Assembly (NCBI RefSeq): GCF_039523035.1
Contig: NZ_BAAAEN010000020.1
Location: 1-64,000 of the forward strand
Length of the DNA stretch: 64,000 nt
Reading direction: 5' to 3'
From: Pigmentiphaga daeguensis
GTDB taxonomy: Bacteria > Pseudomonadota > Gammaproteobacteria > Burkholderiales > Burkholderiaceae_B
Shown: piece after piece, positions 33,190-42,156 of the stretch
Layout: every line of letters begins with the position of its first letter
Numbering within the stretch: position 1 is the first letter of the stretch
Made by a program: the position numbers and the translations under genes
The notes under the pieces: model-generated
The model's database searches: none
Seen by the model: only the letters and a program-made list of their open reading frames with translations
What the model was told of the DNA's origin: nothing

Positions 33190-34128
33190 ATGGCTTCCCG
33201 ACGCGGGCGTGCGCTGGATGGTGTGTTGCTGCTGGACAAACCCGAGGGCTTGTCCAGCAATCATGCCTTGCAGCGCGCGCGCCGCATCCTGGATGCGCGC
33301 AAGGCGGGACACACGGGGACGCTGGATCCGTTCGCGACCGGCCTGATGGTGCTGTGCTTCGGCGAAGCGACCAAGTTCTCCGGCGGGATGTTCGATGCCG
33401 ACAAGAGCTATACCGCGACGCTGGCGCTGGGCGAGGAAACGGACAGCGGCGACCGTACGGGCATGCCGGTCGGTTTTCCCGGACAGGATCCCGCCCTGGC
33501 CGTGGACGAGGCGAGGATGCGCGACGTGTTGTCACGCTTCGTCGGCAGGATTTCGCAGGTGCCGCCCATGTATTCGGCGCTCAAGCGCGACGGCAAGCCC
33601 TTGTACGAATACGCGCGCGAGGGCGTCGAGCTGGAGCGGGAGCCGAGGCAGGTCACGATCCATGGGTTGCGGCTGCTGTCGCTGTCCGGACGATCGGCGA
33701 CGATCGACGTCTCGTGCAGCAAGGGCACCTACGTCCGTACGCTGGCGCAGGACGTCGGCCGGGCACTGGGATGCGGCGCGCACCTGACGGCGCTGCGGCG
33801 CACGCGTACGGCGGGGTTCGACCTGGCACAGGCCTGGACCCTGGAACGGCTGGAGGCGCTGGCCGATCCGGCCGGCGCGCTGCTGCCGATGGAGTCGCTG
33901 CTGGCCGACCTGCCGGTCGTACGGCTGGAGGCGGCGGCGGCCCAGCGCTTCATGCAGGGGCGCAAGGAAAGAATGGCCGCCGGCGAGGCAACCGGCACGG
34001 CGGCCGCCGAGACAGAAGCAGGCAAGGTCCGGGTTGCCGGGCCGGACGGTGGATTCCTGGGAACGGCTCGCTGCGAGGACGGCTGGCTGCAGCCCGACCG
34101 ATTGATTTCATTCAAGGAAACGACATGA
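33190..34128 (+). CDS. truB: tRNA pseudouridine(55) synthase
   Basis: Converts U55 of the tRNA T loop to pseudouridine. The 312-aa protein has the conserved GVLLLDKPEGLSSN, then HTGTLDPFATGLMVLCFGEATK with catalytic Asp46, and KSYTATLALGEETDSGD. The substrate-binding GRISQVPPMYSALKRDG and VSCSKGTYVRTLAQD (key Lys and Tyr) follow, and a PUA-like C-terminal domain with an Ala/Gly/Thr insertion ends the protein (about 260-280). It follows rbfA after 33 bases and overlaps typA by four bases (ATGA). Confidence 0.97.
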   Translation: MASRRGRALDGVLLLDKPEGLSSNHALQRARRILDARKAGHTGTLDPFATGLMVLCFGEATKFSGGMFDADKSYTATLALGEETDSGDRTGMPVGFPGQDPALAVDEARMRDVLSRFVGRISQVPPMYSALKRDGKPLYEYAREGVELEREPRQVTIHGLRLLSLSGRSATIDVSCSKGTYVRTLAQDVGRALGCGAHLTALRRTRTAGFDLAQAWTLERLEALADPAGALLPMESLLADLPVVRLEAAAAQRFMQGRKERMAAGEATGTAAAETEAGKVRVAGPDGGFLGTARCEDGWLQPDRLISFKETT

Positions 34129-35945
34129 CACGCGCATTGCGCAACGTGGCGATCATCGCCCACGTGGACCATGGCAAGACGACCCTGGTGGACCAGCTGC
34201 TGCGGCAGGCGGGCACCTTCCGCGAGAACGAGCAGGTGGCCGAACGGGTCATGGACTCGAACGACATCGAAAAGGAACGTGGCATCACGATCCTGGCCAA
34301 GAACTGTGCGGTCGAATACGAAGGCACGCACATCAACATCGTGGACACCCCGGGGCACGCCGACTTCGGCGGCGAGGTCGAGCGGGTGCTGTCCATGGTG
34401 GACGGCGTGCTGCTGCTGGTCGACGCGGTCGAGGGGCCGATGCCCCAGACCCGCTTCGTCACCCGCAAGGCGCTGGCCCTGGGCCTCAAGCCCATCGTCG
34501 TTATCAACAAGATCGACCGCCCGGGCGCGCGTCCGGACTGGGTGATCAACCAGACCTTCGACCTGTTCGACAAGCTGGGCGCAAGCGAGGAACAACTCGA
34601 CTTCCCGGTCGTCTACGCGTCGGGCCTGAACGGCTACGCGGGCCTGACCGAGGACGTGCGCAGCGGCGACATGAAGCCGTTGTTCGACGTGATCCTGGAC
34701 AAGGTGCCCGTGCGCAACGACGATGCCGACGGTCCGCTGCAACTGCAGATCGTGTCGCTGGACTATTCCAGCTACGTCGGCAAGATCGGCGTGGGCCGCA
34801 TCACGCGCGGCCGCGTGCGTCCGTTGCAGGACGTGGTGATCAAGTTCGGCCCCGAGGGCAACCCCATCAAGGGCCGGGTCAACCAGGTGCTGAAGTTCCG
34901 TGGCCTGGAGCGCGAGATCGTTCCCGAGGCGCAGGCCGGCGACATCGTCCTGATCAACGGTATCGATGAACTGGGCATCGGCTGCACGGTGTGCGCACCG
35001 GAGGCGCCCGAGGCCTTGCCCATGATCAAGGTCGACGAGCCGACGCTGACCATGAATTTCTGCGTGAACACGTCACCGCTGGCCGGCCGCGAAGGCAAGT
35101 TCGTGACCAGCCGCCAGCTGCGCGACCGCCTGGACCGCGAGCTCAAGTCCAACGTGGCGCTGCGCGTGCGCGAAACCGGCGACGATACCGTGTTCGAGGT
35201 GTCGGGCCGTGGCGAACTGCACCTGACCATCCTGCTGGAGAACATGCGCCGCGAGGGCTACGAACTGGCCGTCTCGCGTCCGCGCGTGGTCTTCAAGGAG
35301 ATCGACGGCGTCAAGTGCGAGCCGTTCGAGCTGCTGACGGTGGATGTCGAGGACGGCCACCAGGGCTCGGTGATGGAAGAACTGGGCCGCCGCAAGGGCG
35401 AACTGCTGGACATGGCGTCGGACGGCAAGGGCCGTACCCGCCTGGAATACCGCATTCCCGCACGCGGCCTGATCGGCTTCCAGGGCGAGTTCATGACGCT
35501 GACGCGCGGCACCGGCCTGATCAGCCACGTGTTCGACGAATATGCCCCGGTTCGCGACGGCACCCTGGGCGAACGCCACAACGGCGTGCTGATCAGCCAG
35601 GAGGACGGCGATGCCGTGGCCTACGCGCTGTGGAAGCTGCAGGACCGCGGCCGCATGTTCGTCTCGCCCGGCGAGGCGCTGTACGAAGGCATGATCATCG
35701 GCATCCACAGCCGCGACAACGATCTGGTGGTCAACCCGATCAAGGGCAAGCAGCTCACCAACGTACGCGCCTCGGGCACGGACGAGGCCGTGCGCCTGGT
35801 CCCGCCCATCCAGCTGACGCTGGAGTACGCGGTGGAATTCATCGCCGACGACGAACTGGTCGAGATCACGCCCAAGAACATCCGGCTGCGCAAGCTGCAC
35901 CTGAAGGAGCACGACCGCAAGCGCGCCAGCCGCGAAGCCGCCTGA
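34125..35945 (+). CDS. typA: GTPase TypA/BipA
   Basis: A ribosome-binding translational GTPase involved in 50S assembly and stress adaptation. The 606-aa protein has all G motifs: AHVDHGKTT at 12-20, the switch RGITILAKN, DTPGHADF and NKIDRPGA. Domain II, the EF-G-like domains III and V (GRGELHLTILLENMRREGYE) and the BipA-specific C-terminal domain with LTLEYAVEFIADDELVEITP follow. The open frame extends upstream through truB, but the ATG at 34125 overlaps the truB stop and opens the conserved sequence. A strong terminator ends the operon. Confidence 0.97.
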   Translation: MTRALRNVAIIAHVDHGKTTLVDQLLRQAGTFRENEQVAERVMDSNDIEKERGITILAKNCAVEYEGTHINIVDTPGHADFGGEVERVLSMVDGVLLLVDAVEGPMPQTRFVTRKALALGLKPIVVINKIDRPGARPDWVINQTFDLFDKLGASEEQLDFPVVYASGLNGYAGLTEDVRSGDMKPLFDVILDKVPVRNDDADGPLQLQIVSLDYSSYVGKIGVGRITRGRVRPLQDVVIKFGPEGNPIKGRVNQVLKFRGLEREIVPEAQAGDIVLINGIDELGIGCTVCAPEAPEALPMIKVDEPTLTMNFCVNTSPLAGREGKFVTSRQLRDRLDRELKSNVALRVRETGDDTVFEVSGRGELHLTILLENMRREGYELAVSRPRVVFKEIDGVKCEPFELLTVDVEDGHQGSVMEELGRRKGELLDMASDGKGRTRLEYRIPARGLIGFQGEFMTLTRGTGLISHVFDEYAPVRDGTLGERHNGVLISQEDGDAVAYALWKLQDRGRMFVSPGEALYEGMIIGIHSRDNDLVVNPIKGKQLTNVRASGTDEAVRLVPPIQLTLEYAVEFIADDELVEITPKNIRLRKLHLKEHDRKRASREAA

Positions 35946-35965
35946 CGGCGGTTGGCAAAGCCAGG

Positions 35966-35994
35966 AAAAAGGGGAGCGAAAGCTCCCCTTTTTC
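35966..35994 (+). terminator. Terminator of the rimP-to-typA operon
   Basis: AAAAAGGGGAGC, loop GAAA, GCTCCCCTTTTTC: a 7-bp G-C stem extended by A-T pairs, with a GNRA-type loop and a T tract. It begins 20 bases after the typA stop. Confidence 0.92.
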
Positions 35995-36130
35995 TTTTCA
36001 TGTTTGCCGGCTGGCCCGGTCCCGTGTTCCGCCATACAGATCCCGCCGGGCATGCCGTTAATGGCTTGAGTGAGTTTTCGTCGCCGCGCCGGTGCGCCAT
36101 GCCCCGGCGGGTCGCGTGCAAGGGGATCGA

Positions 36131-37843
36131 ATGAGCGCGGTAATGCATGATACGAGTGGTTTTTCCGGCGGCGAGACACGTCCCGCCCCGGCGTCCTTGA
36201 CGGCCAGGTCGTCGCTGAAGGGCCGGCTGGCGGCGCTGGTGGCCCTGGCGGTGGTCCTGCTGCTGGCGGTGCAGGGATGGTCCATCTACAGCGAGCGGCA
36301 ATTGCTGCTCGAAGCCAAGAAATCGGAGATCCTGGCCGTCGCCCAGGGCGCCTGGGGCGTCGTCAACCACTACCAGGAACTGCAGCAGAAGGGCCAGATG
36401 ACCCAGCAGCAGGCCCAGGAGGCCGCCAAGGCGGCGTTGCAGGGCTTCCGTTATGGCGGCAGCAACGGCAAGACCGAATACATCTTCGTCACCGACGAGC
36501 AGGGCCTCATCGTGATGAACGGGGGCAATCCGGCGCTGGCTGGCTCCAACGCCATCACCCGCTCGGGCGACAAGCGCGATCCGGGCGTGGCCATGCAGGA
36601 GCGCCTGGCGGCGATGCGCGAGGGGGGCGGGCAGAGCACCATGCGCATCCTGTTCGCCCGGCCCGGCGAGACGGAGCCCGTGCCCAAGCTGAACATCTAC
36701 AAGCATTTCCAGCCCTGGAACTGGGTGATCGGCACCGGCGTCTACATCGACGACCTGGACGAGGCCATCTCGCGCCAGCTCGTCACGGGCATCGGCACGG
36801 CGCTCGTACTGGCGGTGGTCCTGCTGCTGGCCAGCGGCCTCATCGCCCGCGGCGTCATCCGCCAGATCGGCGGCGAGCCCCGCGCCGTGCTCGAGATCAT
36901 GCGCCGCGCCGCCGGCGGCGATCTCAGCCAGAAGCTGCCGGATGCCGAACCGGGCAGCCTGCTGGACGGCTTCGCCAGGATGTCGGAGTCCGTGCGCAAC
37001 CTGATCTCGCGGGTTCGCGAGGAAGCGGCCACCATGAAGCGCGACGCCCATCGCATCGCCGAGTCGGTGAACCAGGTCTCCACGGCCGCGGTGCAGCAGA
37101 GCGACGCGACGTCCTCGATGGCCGCGGCGGTCGAGGAATTGACCGTGTCGGTGGCCCACATTTCGGATGCGGCCAGCCAGACCCAGCACAACTCCGAGGG
37201 CGTGGCCGAGAAATGCCGCGACGGCGAGACCCGCGTCATGAGCGCCGCCGAAAGCATGAAGCGCATCGCCAGTGCGGTGGGCGAGGCCTCGCACAAGATC
37301 CGGGGCCTGGAGGAAAGGGCGGTGCAGATCAACTCCATCGCCGCTTCCATCAAGGAGATCGCCGGCCAGACCAACCTGCTGGCCCTGAACGCGGCCATCG
37401 AGGCCGCCCGGGCCGGCGAGCAGGGCCGAGGCTTCAGCGTGGTGGCGGACGAGGTCCGCAAACTGGCCGAGCGTACGTCGTCGGCCACGGTCGAGATCGA
37501 GGAAATGGTCAGCGCGGTTCAGCGCGAGACGGCCGAGTCCACCGTGACGATGGAGCACATCCTGCCCATGGTGGCCGAGGGCACCAGCCTGGCCGACGAA
37601 GTGGCCGTGTCGCTGCGCGAGATCAGTTCCAGCGCGGACACCTCGCTCGAGCGCGTGCGCGAAGTGGCGCATGCGACCAAGGAGCAGTCGGCGGCCAGCA
37701 CCTCGATCGCCCAGCAGGTGGAGAGCATCGCCCAGATGGTCGAGGAAACCACCGCGGCCATGGGCGAGACGGCCCGCTCGGCCGAGGAAATGCGCGAGAT
37801 GGCCGAGCGGCTGGACCGGATGGTGGGAATGTTCCGGGTCTAG
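36131..37843 (+). CDS. Methyl-accepting chemotaxis protein with single Cache sensor
   Basis: A membrane chemoreceptor of 570 aa. A transmembrane helix (about 37-58) is followed by a periplasmic sCache_2 domain (about 60-215) with the family start LLLEAKKSEILAVAQGA and the later NIYKHFQPWNWVIGTGVYIDD. A second helix spans about 222-245. After a HAMP-like linker the signalling domain runs from about 300 to the end, with hairpin tip EIAGQTNLLALNAAIEAARAG (core AGQTNLLALNAAIEAARAG). It ends MFRV, with no CheR-docking pentapeptide. The ATG at 36131 has AGGGG upstream. The ligand is unknown; sCache_2 receptors often sense small organic acids. Confidence 0.93.
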   Translation: MSAVMHDTSGFSGGETRPAPASLTARSSLKGRLAALVALAVVLLLAVQGWSIYSERQLLLEAKKSEILAVAQGAWGVVNHYQELQQKGQMTQQQAQEAAKAALQGFRYGGSNGKTEYIFVTDEQGLIVMNGGNPALAGSNAITRSGDKRDPGVAMQERLAAMREGGGQSTMRILFARPGETEPVPKLNIYKHFQPWNWVIGTGVYIDDLDEAISRQLVTGIGTALVLAVVLLLASGLIARGVIRQIGGEPRAVLEIMRRAAGGDLSQKLPDAEPGSLLDGFARMSESVRNLISRVREEAATMKRDAHRIAESVNQVSTAAVQQSDATSSMAAAVEELTVSVAHISDAASQTQHNSEGVAEKCRDGETRVMSAAESMKRIASAVGEASHKIRGLEERAVQINSIAASIKEIAGQTNLLALNAAIEAARAGEQGRGFSVVADEVRKLAERTSSATVEIEEMVSAVQRETAESTVTMEHILPMVAEGTSLADEVAVSLREISSSADTSLERVREVAHATKEQSAASTSIAQQVESIAQMVEETTAAMGETARSAEEMREMAERLDRMVGMFRV

Positions 37844-37876
37844 GCCCGGGGGAGGGGGCTCCCCAGGCGGCCCGGC

Positions 37877-38368
37877 TCAACCGGCCGCCGACCCCAGCCG
37901 CGCCAGGGCCTCGCCTGTGACGCGCACGATGCGCCAATCGGGCAGCACCTCGGCGCCCATGGCTTCGTAGAAGTCGATGGCGGGCTGGTTCCAGTCCAGC
38001 ACGCTCCACTCGAAGCGGCCGCAGCGGCGCTCCACCGCCAGGGCGGCCAGGGCGCGCAGCAGGCGCTTGCCCAGCCCGCGGCCCCGCTGGTCGGGGTGTA
38101 CGTAGAGATCCTCCAGGTACAGGCCACGGCGGCCGAGGAAGGTGGAGTAGTTGTGGAAGAAGAGGGCATAGCCCACCACTTCGCCTGCCACGTCCGCCAC
38201 CAGGCATTCGGCCGCCGGATGCGGCCCGAATAAGGCGTCCCGCAGGTCCTCGTCGCGGGCCAGGAACAGGTGGGTCAGGTTCTCGTATTCCGCCAGTCCG
38301 CGCATCAGGGCGAGGATGGGCGCGACGTCCTGCGGCCGCGCCGGCCTGACCGAAGCATGCCCGCTCAC
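37877..38368 (-). CDS. GNAT-family N-acetyltransferase
   Basis: A 163-aa acetyl-CoA-dependent acetyltransferase. The CoA-binding pattern is YVHPDQRGRGLGKRLL (Q/RxxGxG/A), preceded by YLEDLYV and followed by WSVLDWNQPAIDFYEAMGAE. This layout resembles diamine/spermidine-type acetyltransferases, though the substrate is not certain. I choose the GTG at 38368, which has AGGAAGG seven bases upstream and starts right before VRPARPQDV. An ATG at 38449 overlapping the gabD stop (ATGA) would add 27 poorly conserved residues and is the alternative. It follows gabD. Confidence 0.88.
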   Translation of the reverse strand: MSGHASVRPARPQDVAPILALMRGLAEYENLTHLFLARDEDLRDALFGPHPAAECLVADVAGEVVGYALFFHNYSTFLGRRGLYLEDLYVHPDQRGRGLGKRLLRALAALAVERRCGRFEWSVLDWNQPAIDFYEAMGAEVLPDWRIVRVTGEALARLGSAAG

Positions 38369-38445
38369 TGGACTACCTTCCTGTCGCTGCGCGACATCCT
38401 CCCCGAGGGAGGTCGCGCGCCCTTCGGGCGGCCGGGCGGGCACGC

Positions 38446-39927
38446 TCATATCCCGCCCAGGCACACGTACTTCATCTCGAGGTAGTCGTCGATGCCGTAG
38501 ACCGAGCCCTCGCGGCCCAGGCCCGACTGCTTGACGCCGCCGAAGGGTGCGACCTCGTTCGAGATCAGGCCGGTGTTGACGCCGACCATGCCGTATTCCA
38601 GCGCCTCGGCCACGCGGAAGATGCGGCCGATGTCGCGGCTGTAGAAGTACGAGGCGAGCCCGAACTCCGTGTCGTTGGCCAGGCGGATGACGTCGGCCTC
38701 GTCGCGGAAACGGACCACGGGGGCGACCGGCCCGAAGGTTTCCTCGCGCATGCACAGCATGTCCTCGGACACGTCGGCCAGTACCGTGGGTTCGTAGAAG
38801 CGGCCGCCCAGCGCATGCCGCTTGCCGCCCGCCAGGATCCGCGCGCCCTTGCCCACGGCGTCCTGCACGTGCTGGTCGACCTTGGCGATGGCGGCCTCGT
38901 CGATCAGCGGGCCCTGGGCGACGCCGGCGTCGAAGCCGCTGCCCACCTTCAGGCCGCCGGTGCGCTCGGCCAGCTTCTGGACGAAGGCATCGTAGATGCT
39001 GTCGTGTACGTAGAAGCGGTTGGTGCAGACGCAGGTCTGCCCGGCGTTGCGGTACTTGGAAGCGATGGCGCCGTCCACGGCGGCGTCCAGGTCGGCGTCT
39101 TCAAAGACGATGAAGGGAGCCAGGCCGCCCAGCTCCAGCGACAGCTTCTTGATGGTGGGTGCGCTTTGCTGCATCAGGATGCGGCCCACCGGCGTGGAGC
39201 CGGTGAAGGTGAGCTTGCGCACCACCGGGCTCGCGCACAGTGCCTTGCCGGCGGCGATGGAGCGTTCGCTGTCTGCCGTCACGATGTTCAGCACGCCGGC
39301 GGGCAGGCCGGCGCGGTGCGCCAGTTCCGCCAGCGCCAGCGCGGACAGCGGGGTCTGCTCGGCGGGCTTGAGCACCATGGTGCAGCCCGCGGCCAGCGCG
39401 GGGCCCGCCTTGCGGGTGATCATGGCCAGCGGGAAATTCCACGGCGTGATGGCCGCGCACACGCCTATGGGCTCGCGCAGCACCAGCATGCGCGTGCCGG
39501 CGGCCACGGGCGCCAGCGTATCGCCGGCGATGCGCTTGCCTTGTTCGGCGAACCACTCGACGAACGAGGCGGCATAGGCGACCTCGCCCTTGGCCTCGGC
39601 CAGGGGCTTGCCCTGTTCCAGCGTCATCAGCGCGGCCAGGTCGTCGGCATGCGCCAGGATCAGCTCGAACCAGCGCCGCAGGATGGCGGCCCGGTCCTTC
39701 GCCGTGCGCGCCCGCCAGGGGCCGAACGCCGCCTGGGCCGCGGCGATGGCTTCCTCGGTCTGCGAGGCGTCCAGGTCGGCGACGCGGGCCAGCGTCCCGC
39801 CGTCGGCCGGATTGTCGACCGCGAAGGTGGCGCCATCCCGGGCATCCACCCATGCGCCGCCTATGTAGGCCTGGTTTCTGAAAAGACGGGAATCCGCCAG
39901 TTGGGGCGGGGCGACAGGGCGATCCAT
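38446..39927 (-). CDS. gabD: NAD(P)-dependent succinate-semialdehyde dehydrogenase
   Basis: Oxidises succinate semialdehyde to succinate in GABA and related catabolism. The 493-aa aldehyde dehydrogenase has PWNFPLAMITRKAGPALAAG, cofactor motif FTGSTPVGRIL, general base Glu265 in LELGG and catalytic Cys299 in NAGQTCVCTNR. A second cysteine at 301 forms the CxC arrangement that gives redox control in E. coli GabD. Other aldehyde substrates such as glutarate semialdehyde cannot be excluded. The last four bases overlap a possible GNAT start. Confidence 0.93.
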   Translation of the reverse strand: MDRPVAPPQLADSRLFRNQAYIGGAWVDARDGATFAVDNPADGGTLARVADLDASQTEEAIAAAQAAFGPWRARTAKDRAAILRRWFELILAHADDLAALMTLEQGKPLAEAKGEVAYAASFVEWFAEQGKRIAGDTLAPVAAGTRMLVLREPIGVCAAITPWNFPLAMITRKAGPALAAGCTMVLKPAEQTPLSALALAELAHRAGLPAGVLNIVTADSERSIAAGKALCASPVVRKLTFTGSTPVGRILMQQSAPTIKKLSLELGGLAPFIVFEDADLDAAVDGAIASKYRNAGQTCVCTNRFYVHDSIYDAFVQKLAERTGGLKVGSGFDAGVAQGPLIDEAAIAKVDQHVQDAVGKGARILAGGKRHALGGRFYEPTVLADVSEDMLCMREETFGPVAPVVRFRDEADVIRLANDTEFGLASYFYSRDIGRIFRVAEALEYGMVGVNTGLISNEVAPFGGVKQSGLGREGSVYGIDDYLEMKYVCLGGI

Positions 39928-39996
39928 GGACTCGTCTCCGGGCGTGGGGCTCCGTTCTGGAGCATCCCGTCCATTCTAGCGGATGGCTGCCCGCCG

Positions 39997-40581
39997 CTAG
40001 GGCGACTTGGGGGCCGGCGCAGCGGCGTCGCCCTGCGGCGTCGGCGAGGCGGACGGCATGTACTGTTCCAGCAACGCGAAGAAACGGCTGTAGAAATCAT
40101 CCGAGGCGATGGTCTCGCTGCCGGTCTTGACCATGGAGTCGTCCGACGAGGTGAAGGGCATGGACACCGAGCCCAGCAGCCCGACGCCGACGCTGGCCGA
40201 GTTGTTGGTCTTCTTCAGCGCGAAGGTCGATTCGACCGCGTTGACGAAGGCGATCGACCGGGTGGTTCCGGCGTGGTCGGGTTCGCAGACCAGGCGGAAG
40301 GTGATCTCCTTGTAGTTGTCGCCGCTCTGGAACTGTTTGTGCCCCTCGATCGAGCGCGCGCCGGCGTCGGCCAGCGTGTAGCCCTGGCTGAGCAGCGAAC
40401 GCTTGCCGGCCTCGCACACCATTTCGGGCGCCTTCGGATAGGCGCGCGAGTAGGTGTCGGTGCGGGCGAATTCGTTGCGGGTATAGGCCAGCGGATCGCT
40501 CGGGTGGGAACAGCCCGCGGCCATGGCGCCGGCCGTGGCCGCGCATACGGCGAACAGCCGAAGGCGGGGAACGAACATCAT
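39997..40581 (-). CDS. DUF2242-type outer-membrane lipoprotein
   Basis: A 194-aa protein with a lipoprotein signal peptide: basic MMFVPRLR, a hydrophobic stretch, then the lipobox MAAGC. After the cysteine the residue is Ser, consistent with outer-membrane sorting. The mature part has a conserved-looking YTRNEFARTDTYSRAYP and two cysteines (CEAGKR, LVCEPD) that may form a disulfide, plus a Pro/Ala tail. It resembles the DUF2242 family of uncharacterised proteobacterial lipoproteins. The ATG at 40581 has AGGAGG six bases upstream. Function unknown. Confidence 0.72.
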   Translation of the reverse strand: MMFVPRLRLFAVCAATAGAMAAGCSHPSDPLAYTRNEFARTDTYSRAYPKAPEMVCEAGKRSLLSQGYTLADAGARSIEGHKQFQSGDNYKEITFRLVCEPDHAGTTRSIAFVNAVESTFALKKTNNSASVGVGLLGSVSMPFTSSDDSMVKTGSETIASDDFYSRFFALLEQYMPSASPTPQGDAAAPAPKSP

Positions 40582-40660
40582 CGCGTACCTCCTGTACAAA
40601 CCCGGCGCGCGTAGCTCGCAAGTTCCGTTCCCAGGAGCGGCGGGGTGCCGGCGGACGATA

Positions 40661-40725
40661 TTGACAAGCCGCGGGGCGTCGGGTGAAGATGCAAACCGTC
40701 ACAAGCGGGGGCCGCCAGGCCCCCG
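40661..40725 (+). promoter_or_regulatory. Possible promoter and hairpin upstream of puuD
   Basis: A perfect TTGACA at 40661-40666 is followed after 17-18 bases by a poor -10 (TGAAGAT at 40684-40690). A perfect 8-bp hairpin CGGGGGCC (40706-40713) / GGCCCCCG (40718-40725) follows, in a 237-bp divergent region between the lipoprotein gene and puuD. The -10 is weak, so the promoter call is tentative. Confidence 0.35.
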
Positions 40726-40818
40726 TTGATTGTAAGGTCGCCGCGGCGCTTCGCATCTGGCGCGACCCGTCCTGCTCACAGCGCCCGCAGTGGTGAGCAT
40801 TGCTCTGGCAGGAAGGGC

Positions 40819-42012
40819 ATGGAAGCCTATATCCTTGATTGGGCCAATCTGCTGCTGCGTTGGCTGCACATCATCACGGGCATCGCCTGGATCGGATCCT
40901 CGTTCTACTTCGTCTGGCTCGACAACAGCCTGATGAAGCCGCAAGACCCGGAACTGATCGACAAGGGCGTCTCCGGCGAACTCTGGGCCGTGCACGGCGG
41001 CGGGTTCTACAACCCGCAGAAGTATCTCGTCGCCCCCAAGCGCCTACCCGAACACCTGCACTGGTTCTACTGGGAAAGCTATTCCACCTGGATGTCGGGC
41101 TTCGCGCTGCTGGTGGCGCTATACCTGTTCAACGCCCAGACCTACCTGATCGACCGCAACGTGTTCGACTGGGGGCCGGTGGCGGCGGTGGTGGCGGTGC
41201 TGTGCTTCCTGGTGGTGGGCTGGCTGGTGTACGACATCATCTGCCGTGTCGCGGGCACCGACGAGCGCGCGGACCGCAAGGTCGGCATCGCGGTGGCGCT
41301 GTTCGTGGCGGCGGCGGCCTGGCTGGCCTGCCACCTGTTCGCGGGGCGCGCCGCCTTCCTGATCGTGGGGGCCATGATCGCCACCATCATGAGCGCCAAC
41401 GTGCTCATGGTGATCATCCCGGGGCAGCGCAAGGTCGTGGCCGCCATGCGCGCGGGCGAGCCGGTCGATCCCATCCACGGCAAGCTGGGCAAGCAGCGCA
41501 GCGTCCACAACACCTACTTCACGCTGCCGGTGCTGTTCGCCATGCTGTCGAACCACTACAGCATGGTCTATTCCGCCCCCCACAACTGGCTGGTGCTGAT
41601 CGCCCTGATGCTGGCGGGCGCCCTGATCCGACAGTTCTTCGTGCTGCGCCACAAGGGCGTCACCAACCCCTGGTATCCGGCGGCGGGCATCGCGCTGCTG
41701 CTGGGGGTGGCCGTGGCGATCGCGCCGCCCGGCCTGGACAAGGCCGCCGCACCGTCGGCGCCGCTGGGCGCCCAGGACATCGGGCAGGTCCGGCAGGTGG
41801 TGGCGCAGCGGTGCGTGGTGTGCCACAACGCCCAGCTCGCGAACAAGGGCATACAGCTGCAAACCCCCGAGCTGCTGAAATCGCATGCGCAGGTGGTCTA
41901 CCAGCAGGCCGTGGTGCAGAAGACCATGCCGCTGAACAACGCCACCGGCATGACCGACGACGAGCGGGCCCTGCTGGCGCGCTGGTTCCAGGATGGGGCG
42001 CCGGTACACTGA
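40819..42012 (+). CDS. puuD: Urate hydroxylase PuuD (membrane, cytochrome c domain)
   Basis: Oxidises urate to 5-hydroxyisourate, passing electrons to the respiratory chain. The 397-aa protein has about eight transmembrane helices (residues about 10-300) with HIITGIAWIGSSFYFVWLDN and the loop ELWAVHGGGFYNPQKY. It also contains QRSVHNTYFTLPVLFAMLSNHY (core VHNTYFTLPVLF). A short C-terminal cytochrome c domain has the heme site CVVCH at 332-336. The ATG at 40819 has GGAAGGG right upstream. No other urate-pathway gene adjoins. A terminator follows before the GntR gene. Confidence 0.93.
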   Translation: MEAYILDWANLLLRWLHIITGIAWIGSSFYFVWLDNSLMKPQDPELIDKGVSGELWAVHGGGFYNPQKYLVAPKRLPEHLHWFYWESYSTWMSGFALLVALYLFNAQTYLIDRNVFDWGPVAAVVAVLCFLVVGWLVYDIICRVAGTDERADRKVGIAVALFVAAAAWLACHLFAGRAAFLIVGAMIATIMSANVLMVIIPGQRKVVAAMRAGEPVDPIHGKLGKQRSVHNTYFTLPVLFAMLSNHYSMVYSAPHNWLVLIALMLAGALIRQFFVLRHKGVTNPWYPAAGIALLLGVAVAIAPPGLDKAAAPSAPLGAQDIGQVRQVVAQRCVVCHNAQLANKGIQLQTPELLKSHAQVVYQQAVVQKTMPLNNATGMTDDERALLARWFQDGAPVH

Positions 42013-42043
42013 CGTGGCCGGGGGAATCGGGAAGGGGAAGAAG

Positions 42044-42068
42044 GGGGCTGCGGCGCAGCCCCTTTTCT
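42044..42068 (+). terminator. Terminator after puuD
   Basis: A perfect 8-bp stem GGGGCTGC (42044-42051) / GCAGCCCC (42055-42062) with a 3-base loop, followed by TTTTCTATTTT. Confidence 0.85.
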
Positions 42069-42085
42069 ATTTTGGCGTCGGTGCT

Positions 42086-42123
42086 AAAATTGTATGCGGT
42101 AGATTGTTTTTGTAGACAATTTT
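42086..42123. promoter_or_regulatory. Putative GntR operator upstream of the GntR gene
   Basis: The site TTGTAGACAATTTT (42110-42123) contains the dyad TTGT-AG-ACAA typical of FCD-type GntR operators. A wider perfect dyad AAAATTGT (42086-42093) / ACAATTTT (42116-42123) encloses it. It lies 34 bases before the GntR start, so autoregulation is likely. A similar element precedes the catabolic operon at 43026. Confidence 0.6.
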
Positions 42124-42156
42124 CGAATCGCAACCGCCCTCGCACAAGGTTCCCAG

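Noticed and set aside
29392..33312. Open frame of 1306 codons on the minus strand opposite infB and neighbours
   Set aside because: It mirrors the codon positions of infB, rbfA and nusA, has no recognisable motif and is low-complexity His/Gly/Asp/Ala; a GC-bias shadow.
37877..38755. GNAT start upstream at 38449 or beyond
   Set aside because: The added residues overlap gabD and are unlike the family; the GTG at 38368 has a strong ribosome site. The ATGA overlap at 38446-38449 keeps the alternative open.
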